A stretch of 64,000 nt of DNA from positions 76,943,954-77,007,953 of the forward strand of contig CM077665.1 of assembly GCA_039707655.1 (NCBI GenBank), given 5' to 3'. The position numbers and the translations under genes were made by a program. Under the pieces are notes generated by a model, which did not search any database, was not told the DNA's origin, and saw only the letters and a program-made list of their open reading frames with translations. The stretch is from Elymus sibiricus (Eukaryota > Streptophyta > Magnoliopsida > Poales > Poaceae). Positions 36,440-46,634 of the stretch are shown here, piece by piece. Position 1 is the first letter of the stretch. Every line of letters starts with the position of its first letter.

Positions 36440-36650
36440 TTCTCCGTGCAATAAAAAAAATGACCCAAAAATAAAAGTTCTCAGAATGTTCTGAAAATTT
36501 GATACGATTATTTTGGAATATTTCTGAATTTCTGGTGCAAATAATACCAGAGGGGGGTGCACCTGGTGCCCACAAGACACCAGGGCGCGCCAGCACCCCC
36601 AGGCGCGCCCTGGTGGGTTGTGGGCCCCCTCACTTATCTCTTTAGCCCAC
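36440..36650 (+). repeat. LTR-like segment inside element G
   Basis: The words AATAAAAGTTCTC, GAGGGGGG, AAGAxACACCAGGG and GCGCCCTGGTGGGTTGTG occur in the same order as in G's 3' LTR at 40150-40300. It lies about 370 bp upstream of the env-position ORF. Confidence 0.5.
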
Positions 36651-37017
36651 ATCATCCCCTACCTCCAAAAAAAATCACCACAGCCACCATTCCCGTGTTC
36701 TTGCTCTCAAACCCGCGGATTTCGATCTCTTTGCTTGAAGCTCTGTTTCTGAAACTGTTTGGAAGGATTGCTACTTGGTATGTGACTCCTCCATTGCTCC
36801 AATTAGTTTTTGATTTAGTGGGTTATTCTTAGAGTAACTAGCTACTCTTGGTGCTGCTGTAGATGAGCTTGCATGTTGAATTTTTAGAGCTCTAAGTAGT
36901 TTGAATGCTTATTATGGCCTCTATGCATGCTTAGGAGTAGTTGCTATCAATTTCACGAAGTTTTGTTGACAAAATTTTGTGTCTCAAAAATATTTCAGAA
37001 ATTTGTTCACAAATAAA

Positions 37018-37872
37018 AATGCAATTCTTTAGGAGTTCTTTGAGGAGGAGATCCTCGGAGGCCTCATCAAGTGGAAGCTCAGTTCGACAATCTTATGTTG
37101 AGCCAAGTGAAAGCTCGATGCAAGATGCCGCCACCAAATCATGCTTGTGGCCGTGCGACAAGTTCATGGAAGGTGCAGGTATTAAGGGGGAATTTGATCA
37201 ATTTATCCACAATACAGAACTTGCTCCCTTCATCGCAGATAAGTGTCCTCAACATCTCGAACTCACGAAAACATTCACAAAGAAATTTAAATATTTTCCT
37301 CGTGAGTCTAGAGTTTCATTCAATCTTTATGACCGTTCACGAAAACACAAGGGAGAATTAAGAGCATCCATTTCCCATCAATACAATATTTCGCACTCTT
37401 TAATGGCAAATGTATCGTAGGTAAACAAGATTGTAGCACACTGTGTGCTCCTGATTTGAGTCTCATACACACTGCCATAACTGGAAATAAATATTATAAT
37501 CTTGGTGCAATTGTTGCACGGAGACTGCAGCACAATGCTGCTAGTGGTAATTTTTATGGAGGAATCTATGCCTCCCGTGTAGCAGAGAGACTCAATGTTT
37601 CACCATGGCCTAGTGACCCCATCATACCTATTCAGTATTTGGACTTTGAGGCCATGAAGCGCCATAAGTTTCTGACAGGCACGACCACTAACTACAACTA
37701 TAACTTGAGATTTAATAAAAAAACGTTGTGCCTGTCAGTTTGCCTATTCCTGCTCTCTTTGATTTTCATAGTAGGGGAAGATACTATGTTCTTGAGAGCG
37801 AGGCCCATGCGTACAATGCGGAGGTTGAAGCTGCCAGGACGGCCGTGGAGTTTGCACCAAGGGCCTCGGTGA
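37018..37872 (+). pseudogene. Element G env-position ORF (Athila ORF1-like)
   Basis: From ATG 37018 the protein starts MQFFRSSLRRRSS with a Ser-rich region, then KFFP-type helical segments (CDKFMEGAGIKGEFDQFIHN, TKTFTKKFKYFPRESRVSFN) as in the ATHILA ORF-1 family. After a break near 37419 a second frame (37456 on) has GNKYYNLGAIVARRLQHNA, GNFYGGIYASRVAERLNVSP and, at about 37735-37775, a hydrophobic stretch (SVCLFLLSLIFIV) that could be a membrane segment. A frame change and stops make it a pseudogene. An envelope role for this ORF class is a long-standing inference, not shown here. Confidence 0.6.
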
Positions 37873-37920
37873 TCCATCGCCCAGATTATTATTCATACGG
37901 ATGGTGATTACCAAGCTAGG

Positions 37921-40003
37921 CCAAAAGCCTAAGCTTGGGGGAATACGTATTTCCACCGACATTACATTCATGTTCGCACATTTCATTCCAGTTGTCGGTG
38001 TTCATACTTTTTCATTGTAATATCCATGCTAGATTTGTTTTCTCGCTTTCTTCTTGTGTGTTTGAAAAACTTTGAGAAAACCCAAAAATATTTCCTATTT
38101 CTTTTTAGTTTTCTTTCTAGCTTAGTTTAAATTGTAGTATCGAAAGAAAACCCAAAAAGATTTCTCGCTTCTTCTTTTACTTGTTGGGAGCTTTCCCGTG
38201 TAAATAATTTTTCTTGTTTTTTTTCCTCTTTAATTTGCTTTCTTCAAGAAAAAACAAAAAATCCAAAAATATTTCACTGTGTTTCTCTGAATTCCTTTTC
38301 TTTTTGTTTGAGTCGTACCAAGGGGAAGACCACGATGAAAATGTTGAGTGGCTCTCATATGCATAATTGTTGATCTAACAAAGAGTCCATGTTACCTTGT
38401 CTTCTCCTCTTGAATAAAATGTTGCAGATTCCAACTTAGTCCACGGCACTCTTGCACTATTATTATCTTCTTATCATTCGGTCGTGCAAGTGAAAGGCAA
38501 TAATGACGATATTTGATGAAGTGACTGTGGCAGAGAAAAGCGGGTATGAACTCAACTTGTTTTTTGTTTTTGTAAATATGTTTAACCTAGTATCCTTGAT
38601 TCAGCATATTATGATCAAACATGTTTGCAATGACCATTAGAGATTATAGGTGTTCATGCCATGCTTAAGTAGCTAGGAGTGGATAATGATTTATCTTGGA
38701 TGTCAACATGCATTAAAATGGTTGTGATGCGGTATGATGATATGGTATCCTCCTCTGAATGTTTCAAGTGGCTTGACTTGGCACATGTTCACGCATGTAG
38801 TTGAATCAAAACCAACACAACCTTCATGATATTTATGCTCATGGTGTCCATATCCTACTCATGCTAGTAGTCAATGTTTATTATATGCAATGCATGTTCA
38901 TGACCGTTTTTGCTCTCTAGCTGGCAGCTTCTCGATCTATTTGCTAGCCTTTGCCTGTACTAAGCGGGAATACTGCTTGTGCATCAAAACCCTTAAACCA
39001 AAGTTATGCCAGATGAGTCCACTATATCTACCTATATGCGGTATTACCCTGCCGGTCCAAAGTAAATTTGCATGTGCCATCTCTAAAAATTCAAATGAAC
39101 ATCTGTTTTGTATGCCTGGACCGCTCATGGTGAGACAGGGGGCAGTCAGTATCTTCCATGATAAGCAGGTTATTCTCATGATGAGTGTTTATTCACTCGT
39201 CCTTACACGAGAGGGACGGTAATAGGGATTCCCAGTCCCGAAATCAAAAATCAAAAATAAATAAACAAAACTCCCCCAGGAATGTTGTTGGTTTGGACGG
39301 TACTTGTGGATGCGACTAGCCGTGGAGTGTGATTTTTGGTGAAGGGGGAGTAAACCTTTACTTTTACCGCTTGGGAACCGCCGCTAATTTGTTTAGCATG
39401 GAAGATATTGATAACTCTTGGTCGTAACGTTGACAGGAAGGGTGTACCTCCCAAAATTATATATATCTCTGTTTTAAGCTTTGAGCTTTGGCACCGCTGC
39501 AAATCCATGCTTCCCTCTACGAAGGGACTATCTATTTACTTTTATGTTGAGTCATCACCTTCTCAAATAAGCGCCAGACCTGCGAGCACTATTGTCATCC
39601 TCATGCATTGTGTATAGTTGATGTTGGGTGCAGCATGACTGGATCTTTTCTACCATGAATTACAATGTTTAGTCGCTGCTTGAACTTTGGAGGTGCTCTG
39701 CATTTATGTTTTGCGATCTCAGAAAGGGCTAGCGAGATAACACTATTGTCATATTGTATCATGATTGTTTTGACAAAGTGTTGGCATTTGAGATATCTTA
39801 TTATTGCTCGCTAGTTGCTTATGTTATTGATATGAGTTAATATAACTTCTAAGAGTTATTGTTGGCATGGTTAGTCATAATCTTTGCCGAAAACCTGGGT
39901 GCTACTTAAGCATATATATGTAAACAAGAACAAAAGAGTTCGTAAAACTTTTCTTTATCACTTTCAGTCTGTCAACTGAATTGCTTGAGGACAAGCAATG
40001 GGT
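37921..40003 (+). other. Element G 3' untranslated region
   Basis: About 2 kb of A/T-rich sequence with many T-runs and CCCAAAAA words at 38060-38280 and no sustained frame. It is typical of the long tail before the PPT in this group. Confidence 0.6.
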
Positions 40004-40018
40004 TAAGCTTGGGGGAGT
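40004..40018 (+). other. Element G polypurine tract
   Basis: TAAGCTTGGGGGAGT lies directly before the LTR start TGATACATCTCC. Confidence 0.82.
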
Positions 40019-40309
40019 TGATACATCTCCATCGTATCTACTTTTCCTCACACTTTTGCCCTTGTTTTGGACTCTAATTTGCATGATTTGAATGAAACGA
40101 ACTCGAACTAACGCTGTTTTCAGTAGAACTACCATGGTGTTGTTTTTTGTGCAGAAATAAAAGTTCTCGGAATTGGACGAACCTTTTTGGAGATTTATTT
40201 TAAAATAAATAAAAAATACTTGAGCCAAGAACCACCGGAGGGGGGCCCCTGGCTGGGCAAGATACACCAGGGTGCGCCCTGGTGGGTTGTGCCCACCTCG
40301 TGGCCCCAT
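40019..40309 (+). repeat. Element G 3' LTR, first 291 bp
   Basis: It begins TGATACATCTCCATCGTATC and is interrupted at 40309 by element E. The remainder lies outside the window. Confidence 0.82.
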
Positions 40310-41308
40310 TGTCGTCGTTTTCTCACGACAGATGCCATGGGGTGGCTTATCGAGAGTGGTTGGGGCCAAAGGACGCCGACGGGCTCCGGTGACGGGATTG
40401 GGGACAAGCGGTGCGAGACACACGATGTACCCAGGTTCGGGGCCCTCCGTGGGAGGTAATACCCCTAGTCCTGCTAGTCTGGTTGAAGAACCGAGCGGGC
40501 TACAATGGTGCTCCTTGAGCTGTTGGTTAGAGGAGGAAGAAGAGGCATGCTGGCTCTCTTTCTACCTCTCTACGTGGGAGGATGTGTGTGTGAATGATCT
40601 CTCCCTGTATGGGGTGGCTCCGGGGAGCTTTATAGGCTATCCCCCTGGATTACAATATACATATACGGCACCGGGGGGGGACCCGGCTGGTGGCCTCTCT
40701 AGACGGGCTAGGGGACCCCCGGTCGAAGAGTCTTGTCATTGGTAGGGCCCGCCGGCTGCAGGGTCCCATCGGGAGCCGGCGGGGGGGCCCACCGGCTGTC
40801 CATCGCCATCGGCGCGTGCCTGTCGTGCCGCTGTACGGGTCACTTGGCACGACGTCGTCTTGTGGCAGCTGGCTGTGGTCAGCGGTACGGCCGGCCGCAC
40901 TGTGGCCACGCCAGGGCAGGTAATGGAGTGGTTGAAGGCGTGCGGGCACTGTGCCGACCGCCCGGTCACAGTCGGCCGGGGTCATAGGCATTGTTGTCTC
41001 CACTGTGGCCATGCGGGCGCTGACCTCCGATGCAACGGAAACCACTATGGCCACGCGTGCCCTGACTGTGGTACCGGGGGCACTGCTGATACGTTGCCCG
41101 TCAAGTCACCGTCCTCTGGAGTGTGGTGACATGACGGGCACTGACCTGCCGGCTAGGCGGCCTGGCGACTCCGCCTCGAGCCGGCCGGCTCGTCACAGCC
41201 GGCCTTGCGGAGCCGGACTACAGGGGGAGGCGGCTCGCCCTGTAGTCGTTTTTTGAAAAGCGGGAGCAAGGGATCGCCTGAGGCTACCCCGGGGTTATCC
41301 CCCCGTCA
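40310..41308 (-). repeat. Element E 3' LTR
   Basis: On minus it runs from TGACGGGGGGATAACC to AAACGACGACA. It contains the phrase ACCCAGGTTCGGGGCCCTC on +, also seen in the LTR of F, which suggests a related family. Only one copy is in the window, so its right boundary rests on the PPT and the TG/CA ends. Confidence 0.7.
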
Positions 41309-41321
41309 GTAGTCCCCGAAG
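41309..41321 (-). other. Element E polypurine tract
   Basis: Minus strand GCTTCGGGGACTAC lies next to TGACGGGG. It has the same form as the tracts of D and F. Confidence 0.65.
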
Positions 41322-41889
41322 CAGGGGAGGCCCACCGGCTGGCCGCGGCGTTCCTCGCCGGTTTGAATCTTGCGATCGCGGACCAGCGGCAGGCCTGGAG
41401 CCGGGGAGCGCGGGATCGAGACGGTCGGCCTCGCAGCCGACCGACGCTCCGCAGGACGCCTCGGTTACCCCGAGGGGCATGGAGGACGCGCCACATGTGG
41501 AGCATAGCGGGCCGCAGCCTGACAAGCCATGCGGAGGACAAGACCGGGCCGTGGGGCGGGCCCACTTCGGTCGCGGCCTCGGCCCGCGCGCATGGATCTT
41601 TTTCGGCCAGGGCCGTTGGTTGGCGTTCCCCAAGCGCCTTAATGCCCCTCCCCGCACGTGGCGGAAGTAGTGGGGATCGTGCGCATCGGATCTGCTCCCC
41701 ACTACTCCACGCGGGGTTTAAATGGGAGGGGAGAGGAGCGAAAGGGGCCATTCGCTCCCCTACCCCACACATCGTCTTCGTCGCCCGTCCCCCTCCCCGC
41801 AACAAGAGAGCGAGAGAGCGAGAGCCGCGCATCCGCCGCGCCGCCGTTCGCCACCGTCGTTAGTCGCGACGCACCTGTGCTCGCACGCT
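41322..41889 (+). promoter_or_regulatory. Upstream region of E's antisense gene with TATA-like box
   Basis: GGTTTAAATGGG at about 41715-41726 lies about 165 bp upstream of the first domain-coding codons. The leader after it is C/T-rich (CCCCTCCCCGCAAC). The arrangement parallels D and F. Confidence 0.45.
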
Positions 41890-44265
41890 CCACCGCCACG
41901 ACCGAGCCACCTCTGAGGCAGATTGCGGGCAAGGGCACCTGGGATGGCAGCAACGTCGATGAGGCCTACATCGAGCACCTCTGCCACCGCCGCAAGCTGC
42001 CGCCGGCGCAGAACATGGAGGCCCCGCGGGAAGGCGAGGTGGTGGTCTTCGCCGAGCACTTCGCCCACGGGCTCGGCTTGCCGGCGAGCACATTCTTCCG
42101 GCACTTCCTCTCGTGCTTCGGGCAACAACCACACCACCTCAGCGCCAACGCCATCCTGCAGTTGGCGGCATTCGTCGCCCTCTGCGAGGGCTTTTTGGGA
42201 GTGGAGCCGCGCCTCGACCTCTGGTGCCAGCTCTTCTACCTGAAGCGGCAGACGGTGAAGAACAAGGCCACCGGCGAGACGGTCATGACTGCCTGCGGAG
42301 CCGCCCTCGTCCACTATCGCCCTGGAGTCGGCTTCCCCCAGCCCCCCCTGCAGGACTCGGTTAAGAGCTGGCAGAAGGGGTTCTTCTACGTGAAGAACGT
42401 GAAGCCGGACGAGGACTTCATCAACCTTCCCGACTTCGTCAAACAGCCGCCGGTCGTGATCCTAAACTGGAGGACGCCTCCGCCCCAGGCGCCCGAGGCG
42501 GTGGACCAGCTCTGCGAGCGGCTGATCATAATGACCAAGATGGAGGGGCTTACGGCCGTCGATCTCCTTGCCATGATGGTGGCATGCCGGGTGCAACCGC
42601 TGCAGCGCCGGCGGCACCTCAACTGCCAGATGGGAGGGCGGCGCGACCCGTGCCGGCTCTCCACCAAGGAGCTAAAGGCGGTGCAGGTGGTGAGGAGGGT
42701 AAACTCTGTTTCCGCCGCCAAGATGAACGAAGGCGGCTGGCAGTGGGGCAAGGCCCCATACAGCCGGGACCGTCCGGCTCGATGGGTATGTGATGAGCCG
42801 CGAGTCCTTTTTTCCTCTGGAGCCGGTGCCTTTCCCCCCAGCCTGATGATGGAGAGGCTTCTATTGTGCGCAGGTCTTTCCTCTGTTGCAGGAGTACGGC
42901 GAGCCGGCCGCCGACGTGGTGGAGTCGGACCCCGAGGAGGTCGAAGACGTCGATGACGTGGAGCTGGCCGAATCGGAGTGAGCCGGTGCGTCGGGGATCG
43001 GCGGGACGGAGGTGGAGGGAAACGAGTCGGTGGGTGAGTTTCTCCCCCAGTCTCTTTTGCGGGACTGGTCCGATGATGACGCTGAGCCGGGAGAGATGAG
43101 CGGTGCAGCGGCCCCGGAGGACCCCGAAGTCTCGGAGGACGACACCACCGCGCCGAGGAAGCGCGTTCACCGGGCCGACCACGAGCAGGGACGGGGCGAC
43201 ACGGCTGCGGTAGATCGGGGGAAACTGCCGGCCAGCTCCCGGCCGGCTCCTAAACGGGCAGCCGGCGGGCAGCCGGGCGGCGGCCGCGGAGGCGGCGAGA
43301 AGACGCCACAGGTCGCCCCGGCAGGCCCCGTTAGGCGGGCGGTCCCCGTCAGCATCGGGTAAGTTTCTTCTTGAGTTCTGGTTGGATTCTGGTTAGACTT
43401 CCTTCCTTATTCCGCCGTCCAGGGAACCGCGTGCTCTGGGGAGGACGGCCCCTTCGGGGAGGGCCACGGCCGACGAGGCGGCGGGGTCGGCGCAGAAGAC
43501 CGCCGACGACGAGAGGGAGCGCAAGGCGTGGCGGGACCGGGAGGCGGCCGAGCAGGAGCGGCTCGAGGAGGAGCGCCACCCGTGGGAGGAGGCGGCGCGG
43601 AAGTAGGCGCCAGGGGGAGCCCGCACGGAGGCGGCGGGCCAGTCTTGGGAACCGTTTCCAACTGGCAGGGAGAAAAGGTCCAAGAGCACGCACGACCCCG
43701 CACGACGGGCGGAGGCGGACGCGCAGGCCGAGGAGGAAGCGCGCGCGGCTGCGCGCGCAGCGGACGCCGCCAAGGAGGCGGAGCCGGATCGCAGCGGAGC
43801 TCCGTCGGGGGCTGACGACCTGCCGCCAGGGATCGACGACGCGCCGCCGGAGGTCGTCGTCCTGGAGCCGAAAGCCCCGACTCTGGAGGTGAGCCGGGGA
43901 GGTGCCGCCGGAGGCGGCGTGCCGGAGATTGAGGCTGCCGCGCCTGGAGGTGCAACCGCCGCCGGCTCGTCAATCGGGGCACCTGGGGCCGCGCCGCCAG
44001 AGGGAGCGGGTCCCTTGGTTGCCGCGGCGCGGGGTCCGCCTGGCCTCGCTGGCGGGAACCAGCCGCAGGAGTCCTGGGCCGCGCCTGGGGGCGACGCACC
44101 GAACGTCCTTGGAGCCGCGGTGGCCGCGCTCATCGCCGAGTTTGCCGACTATCGCGCCCAGACGGCGCAGGAGGCCCAGGCAGCCAGGAGCCGGCTGACG
44201 CATCTCGAGCAGTCCGTCGCAGTAAGGGCTCCTCGTCCTTGTGTTTCTTGCTTCAGTTTTTTCAA

Positions 44266-44312
44266 GTGGGGGCGCGCCAGCGCTCCCACTGGGTGTAGTC
44301 CCCGAGACTCGG
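44266..44312 (+). other. Intronic hairpin-and-tail motif 1 in E
   Basis: GTGGGGGCGC pairs with GCGCTCCCAC over loop GCCA (ten pairs, one G-U), followed by TGGGTGTAGTCCCCGAGACT. The tail is identical in D's antisense gene. Confidence 0.78.
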
Positions 44313-44494
44313 GCCGGCTGGGGCGCAGGCGGGTCGAGTCTAACCGCAATGCCTCTTTTTTTTTGCTCTTTGCAGGCCGTTCACGACCGCCGGGTGACCG
44401 CGTACAACGCGCTGCTGGGCCTGTATCGGGAGGCCGAGAACCGGCTGGCCGTTATGTCCGTGGACCTGCGAGGTAAGTGGATCGTGTAGATTTT

Positions 44495-44542
44495 CAGTGG
44501 GGGGCGCGCGAGCGCACCCACTGGGTGTAGTCCCCGGGATTT
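44495..44542 (+). other. Intronic hairpin-and-tail motif 2 in E
   Basis: CAGTGGGGGGCGCGC and GCGCACCCACTG form a stem with a small internal bulge, followed by GGTGTAGTCCCCGGGATT. It is the second occurrence, one intron downstream of the first. Confidence 0.72.
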
Positions 44543-45122
44543 AGGCCGGCTGCTTTGCAGGCGGGTCGAATCCTTATACTTGCTTTCTTTCTGACGGGAG
44601 CATCTTCGTGTTGCGAAGCCTCAGCTGCCGAGGCGGTCTGCCTCCGTCGCCAGGTGATACAACTTGGCGAGCAGCGGGACCTCCAGACTGCGAAGTGTGA
44701 CCGGCTGCGCCAGGCGGCCGACTACGCGCAGGCGGAGAAGGACGAGCTCGAGGAGGCCCATCTGAAAGCACGACATGCTCCCTTGGTGGTTTTGATAATT
44801 CATGACAACATACATTGTCTCTTGGACTAATACTTTTACCTAGTGTATTTCAGATAAAGTCCACAGAGAGGGCTGGCAAAAGGATTGTGGAGATTGTGGA
44901 AATACCCCAAGATGCAAGGAAATGGATTGGCAAAGCTTCAAGCAAGAGGACTCTACATTTTACTTTGTGAGAAATCACTTTGAGTCCATAGGAAAGCCAA
45001 TACTATTAAAATGGGGTAAGGTACTGTTGGTGAACAATATGCTCATACGTGCACAAGTGATAGTCACCAAAAACACCCACAAGCTCTTCCACAAAAGTCT
45101 GTCCAAAGTCAAATATCCAAAA

Positions 45123-45439
45123 TCGGTGCAACCAACACTTTCCACTCGGTGCCACCGATTCCCATACTCAGACAGACCGAAGCCAAACCCTAGCCTTTCG
45201 GTGCAACCGATTCTGCTTCGGTGCCACCGAGTTTAGGTTGCCAACTTTCTGTTACGCAAATTCACAATATCGGTCCCACCGAGATTGTTGGATCGGCGTC
45301 ACCGAGATTGGGCAATCTGACCGTTGGTCACCTTATCGGTGCAACCGAGTTTCCTATATCGGTCTCACCCAGATTCAAAAGTTGCCAACTTTTGGTCACT
45401 TCGGTACCACCGAGATTAACACATCGGTGTCACCGAGTT
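45123..45439. repeat. Cluster of ten CGGT-N3-ACCG dyads in element C's LTR
   Basis: Seven exact CGGTNNNACCG sites (for example TCGGTGCCACCGA, TCGGTACCACCGA, TCGGTGTCACCGA) and three one-mismatch sites lie in 317 bp, ending about 40 bp before the TATA box. Outside the dyads the sequence is not a simple tandem repeat; spacing varies. The 3' LTR copy of the cluster is at 53011-53328 and is more decayed. Confidence 0.92.
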
Positions 45440-45478
45440 CGTCATTTTGTGTGTAATGGTTGGATTTTTGGGGATGCC

Positions 45479-45490
45479 TATATATACCCC
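45479..45490 (+). promoter_or_regulatory. LTR TATA box of element C
   Basis: CTATATATACCCC lies just downstream of the dyad cluster. The second copy is at about 53368-53379. Confidence 0.75.
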
Positions 45491-46300
45491 GTCACCACCA
45501 CCCACTCGAGAAAGAAGCACTCAGAACTATTCCATACTTGCCCCATCCAGTTTTCTGAGAGAGAGCCACCTACCCTTGTGTTGAGGTCAAGATCATCCAC
45601 TCCAACCATATGGATCTTGATTTCTAGCCTCCCCAAGTTGCTTTCCACCAATCCCATCTCTTCCACCAAGCCAAATCTGTGAGAGAGTGATTGTGTGTTG
45701 AGGAGTCTATCATCTTGAAGCACAAGAGCAAGGAGTTCATCGTCATTGCCGAGCCTATTACCTTTTGGAGGGTGGTGCCTCCTAGATTGGTTAGGTGTCG
45801 CTTGGGAGCCTCCTACTTCGTGTTGTGGAGTTGAACCAAGAAGTTTGTACGGGCAAGGAGATCGCCTACTTCGTGAAGATCTACCCATAGTGAGGCTAGT
45901 CCTTCGTGGACGGAAGCCGTTATGGAATAGTCAAGGTTGCTACTTCATGGACCCTTATGGGTGGAGCCCTGCGTGGACTCTCGCGACCGTTACCCTCCGT
46001 GGGTTGAAGACTCCATAAACGTGGACGTACGATAGCACCACCTATCGGAACCACGGGAAAAATCTTTGCGTCTCCAATTGCGTTTGATCTTCCTATCTCT
46101 ACTCTTTACTTCCATGTGCAATGTCTTTACTTTCCGCTGCCATATTTGTTGAAATGCATGTGTAGGGCTGTTAGACTTGCTAGACTTGCTAAAACTGTTA
46201 AAATCTGCCAACCAATTAACTTGGGAAAAGGTTAGGTTTTAATTTCCTGCTAGTAGTCTATTCACCCCCCCTCTAGACACTCTTTTAGTGATCCCTCAAT

Positions 46301-46312
46301 TGGTATCAAAGC
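46301..46312 (+). other. Element C primer-binding site
   Basis: TGGTATCAAAGC starts two bases after the LTR end. It is an initiator-tRNA-Met type site (one mismatch to TGGTATCAGAGC). Confidence 0.85.
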
Positions 46313-46352
46313 TTTGGTCTCCATTGCTTCGGTTTAATCACCGAGGAGGAAG

Positions 46353-46599
46353 ATGGATGTGTCTAGTATAGGGAGTTTGAGTTGTAGAGTGCCCATTCTT
46401 GATGGAGAGTACTATAGTCAATGGAAAACTTTGATGCTTGAGCTGTTTAATGAATTTCAATTGAGAAAATATGTTAAGAGCCCTTATGTGCCTCCCATTG
46501 ATCCTTTACATCCCACACACGAAGAGGAAATTGATATGCTATGCAATCTTAGAACTGTCAATCTTGTTGTTAGAGAATTGCCTAGAAACGTGCTTAATC

Positions 46600-46634
<35 letters not shown>

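Larger units (their letters stand above)
21957..40309 (+). mobile_element. Element G: Athila-like Gypsy retrotransposon, non-autonomous, oldest layer
   Basis: The visible parts are the 5' LTR end (21957-22004), a tRNA-Asp-type PBS, gag (22074-23184), an insertion (element D, TSD TACTA), gag remainder plus protease (34552-36243), an env-position ORF (about 37018-37870), a long A/T-rich tail, PPT and the 3' LTR start (40019-40309). Both LTRs are cut by later elements (H on the left, E on the right). No reverse transcriptase, RNase H or integrase was found. The LTR start TGATACATCTCC and the tail layout match the Sabrina/WHAM/Athila group of Triticeae. Confidence 0.82.
41890..44762 (+). pseudogene. 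Antisense gene of E, part 1: gypsy-type transposon domain and coiled coil
   Basis: Exon 1 (to 42785) carries the PF04195-like domain: GEVVVFAEHFAHGLGLP, HHLSANAILQL, LCEGFLGVEPRLDLW and WQKGFFYVKNVK. The start is unclear; ACCGCCACGACCGAG near 41890 could be a mutated ATG GCC. Exon 2 (42892-43358) is acidic (DPEEVEDVDDVELAESE, then TGA at 42979). Exon 3 (from 43423) is charged coiled coil and a Gly/Ala/Pro-rich linker. Exons 44376-44472 and 44619-44762 follow and are coiled coil. Introns 44222-44375 and 44473-44618 each contain the hairpin motif. Element C was inserted in the last exon, and the reading frame continues at 63237. Confidence 0.62.
44763..46298 (+). repeat. Element C 5' LTR
   Basis: This 1536-bp LTR runs from TGAAAGCACGACATGC to TTTTAGTGATCCCTCA. 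It contains the CGGT-N3-ACCG array (45123-45439) and a TATA box (45479-45490). Confidence 0.93.

Noticed and set aside
37018..37872. A host gene in G's 3' half
   Set aside because: The motifs fit an Athila ORF1-like protein, and the position between protease and PPT explains it as part of the element.
41284..44133. Long minus-strand and extra-frame ORFs in the GC-rich E region
   Set aside because: High GC lowers stop frequency. These overlap the antisense gene exons that carry recognisable motifs in another frame.
46602..46634. Poly-glutamine tract as part of gag
   Set aside because: The CAA repeat is the reverse complement of the (TTG)n tail of the inserted non-LTR element, not a gag feature.
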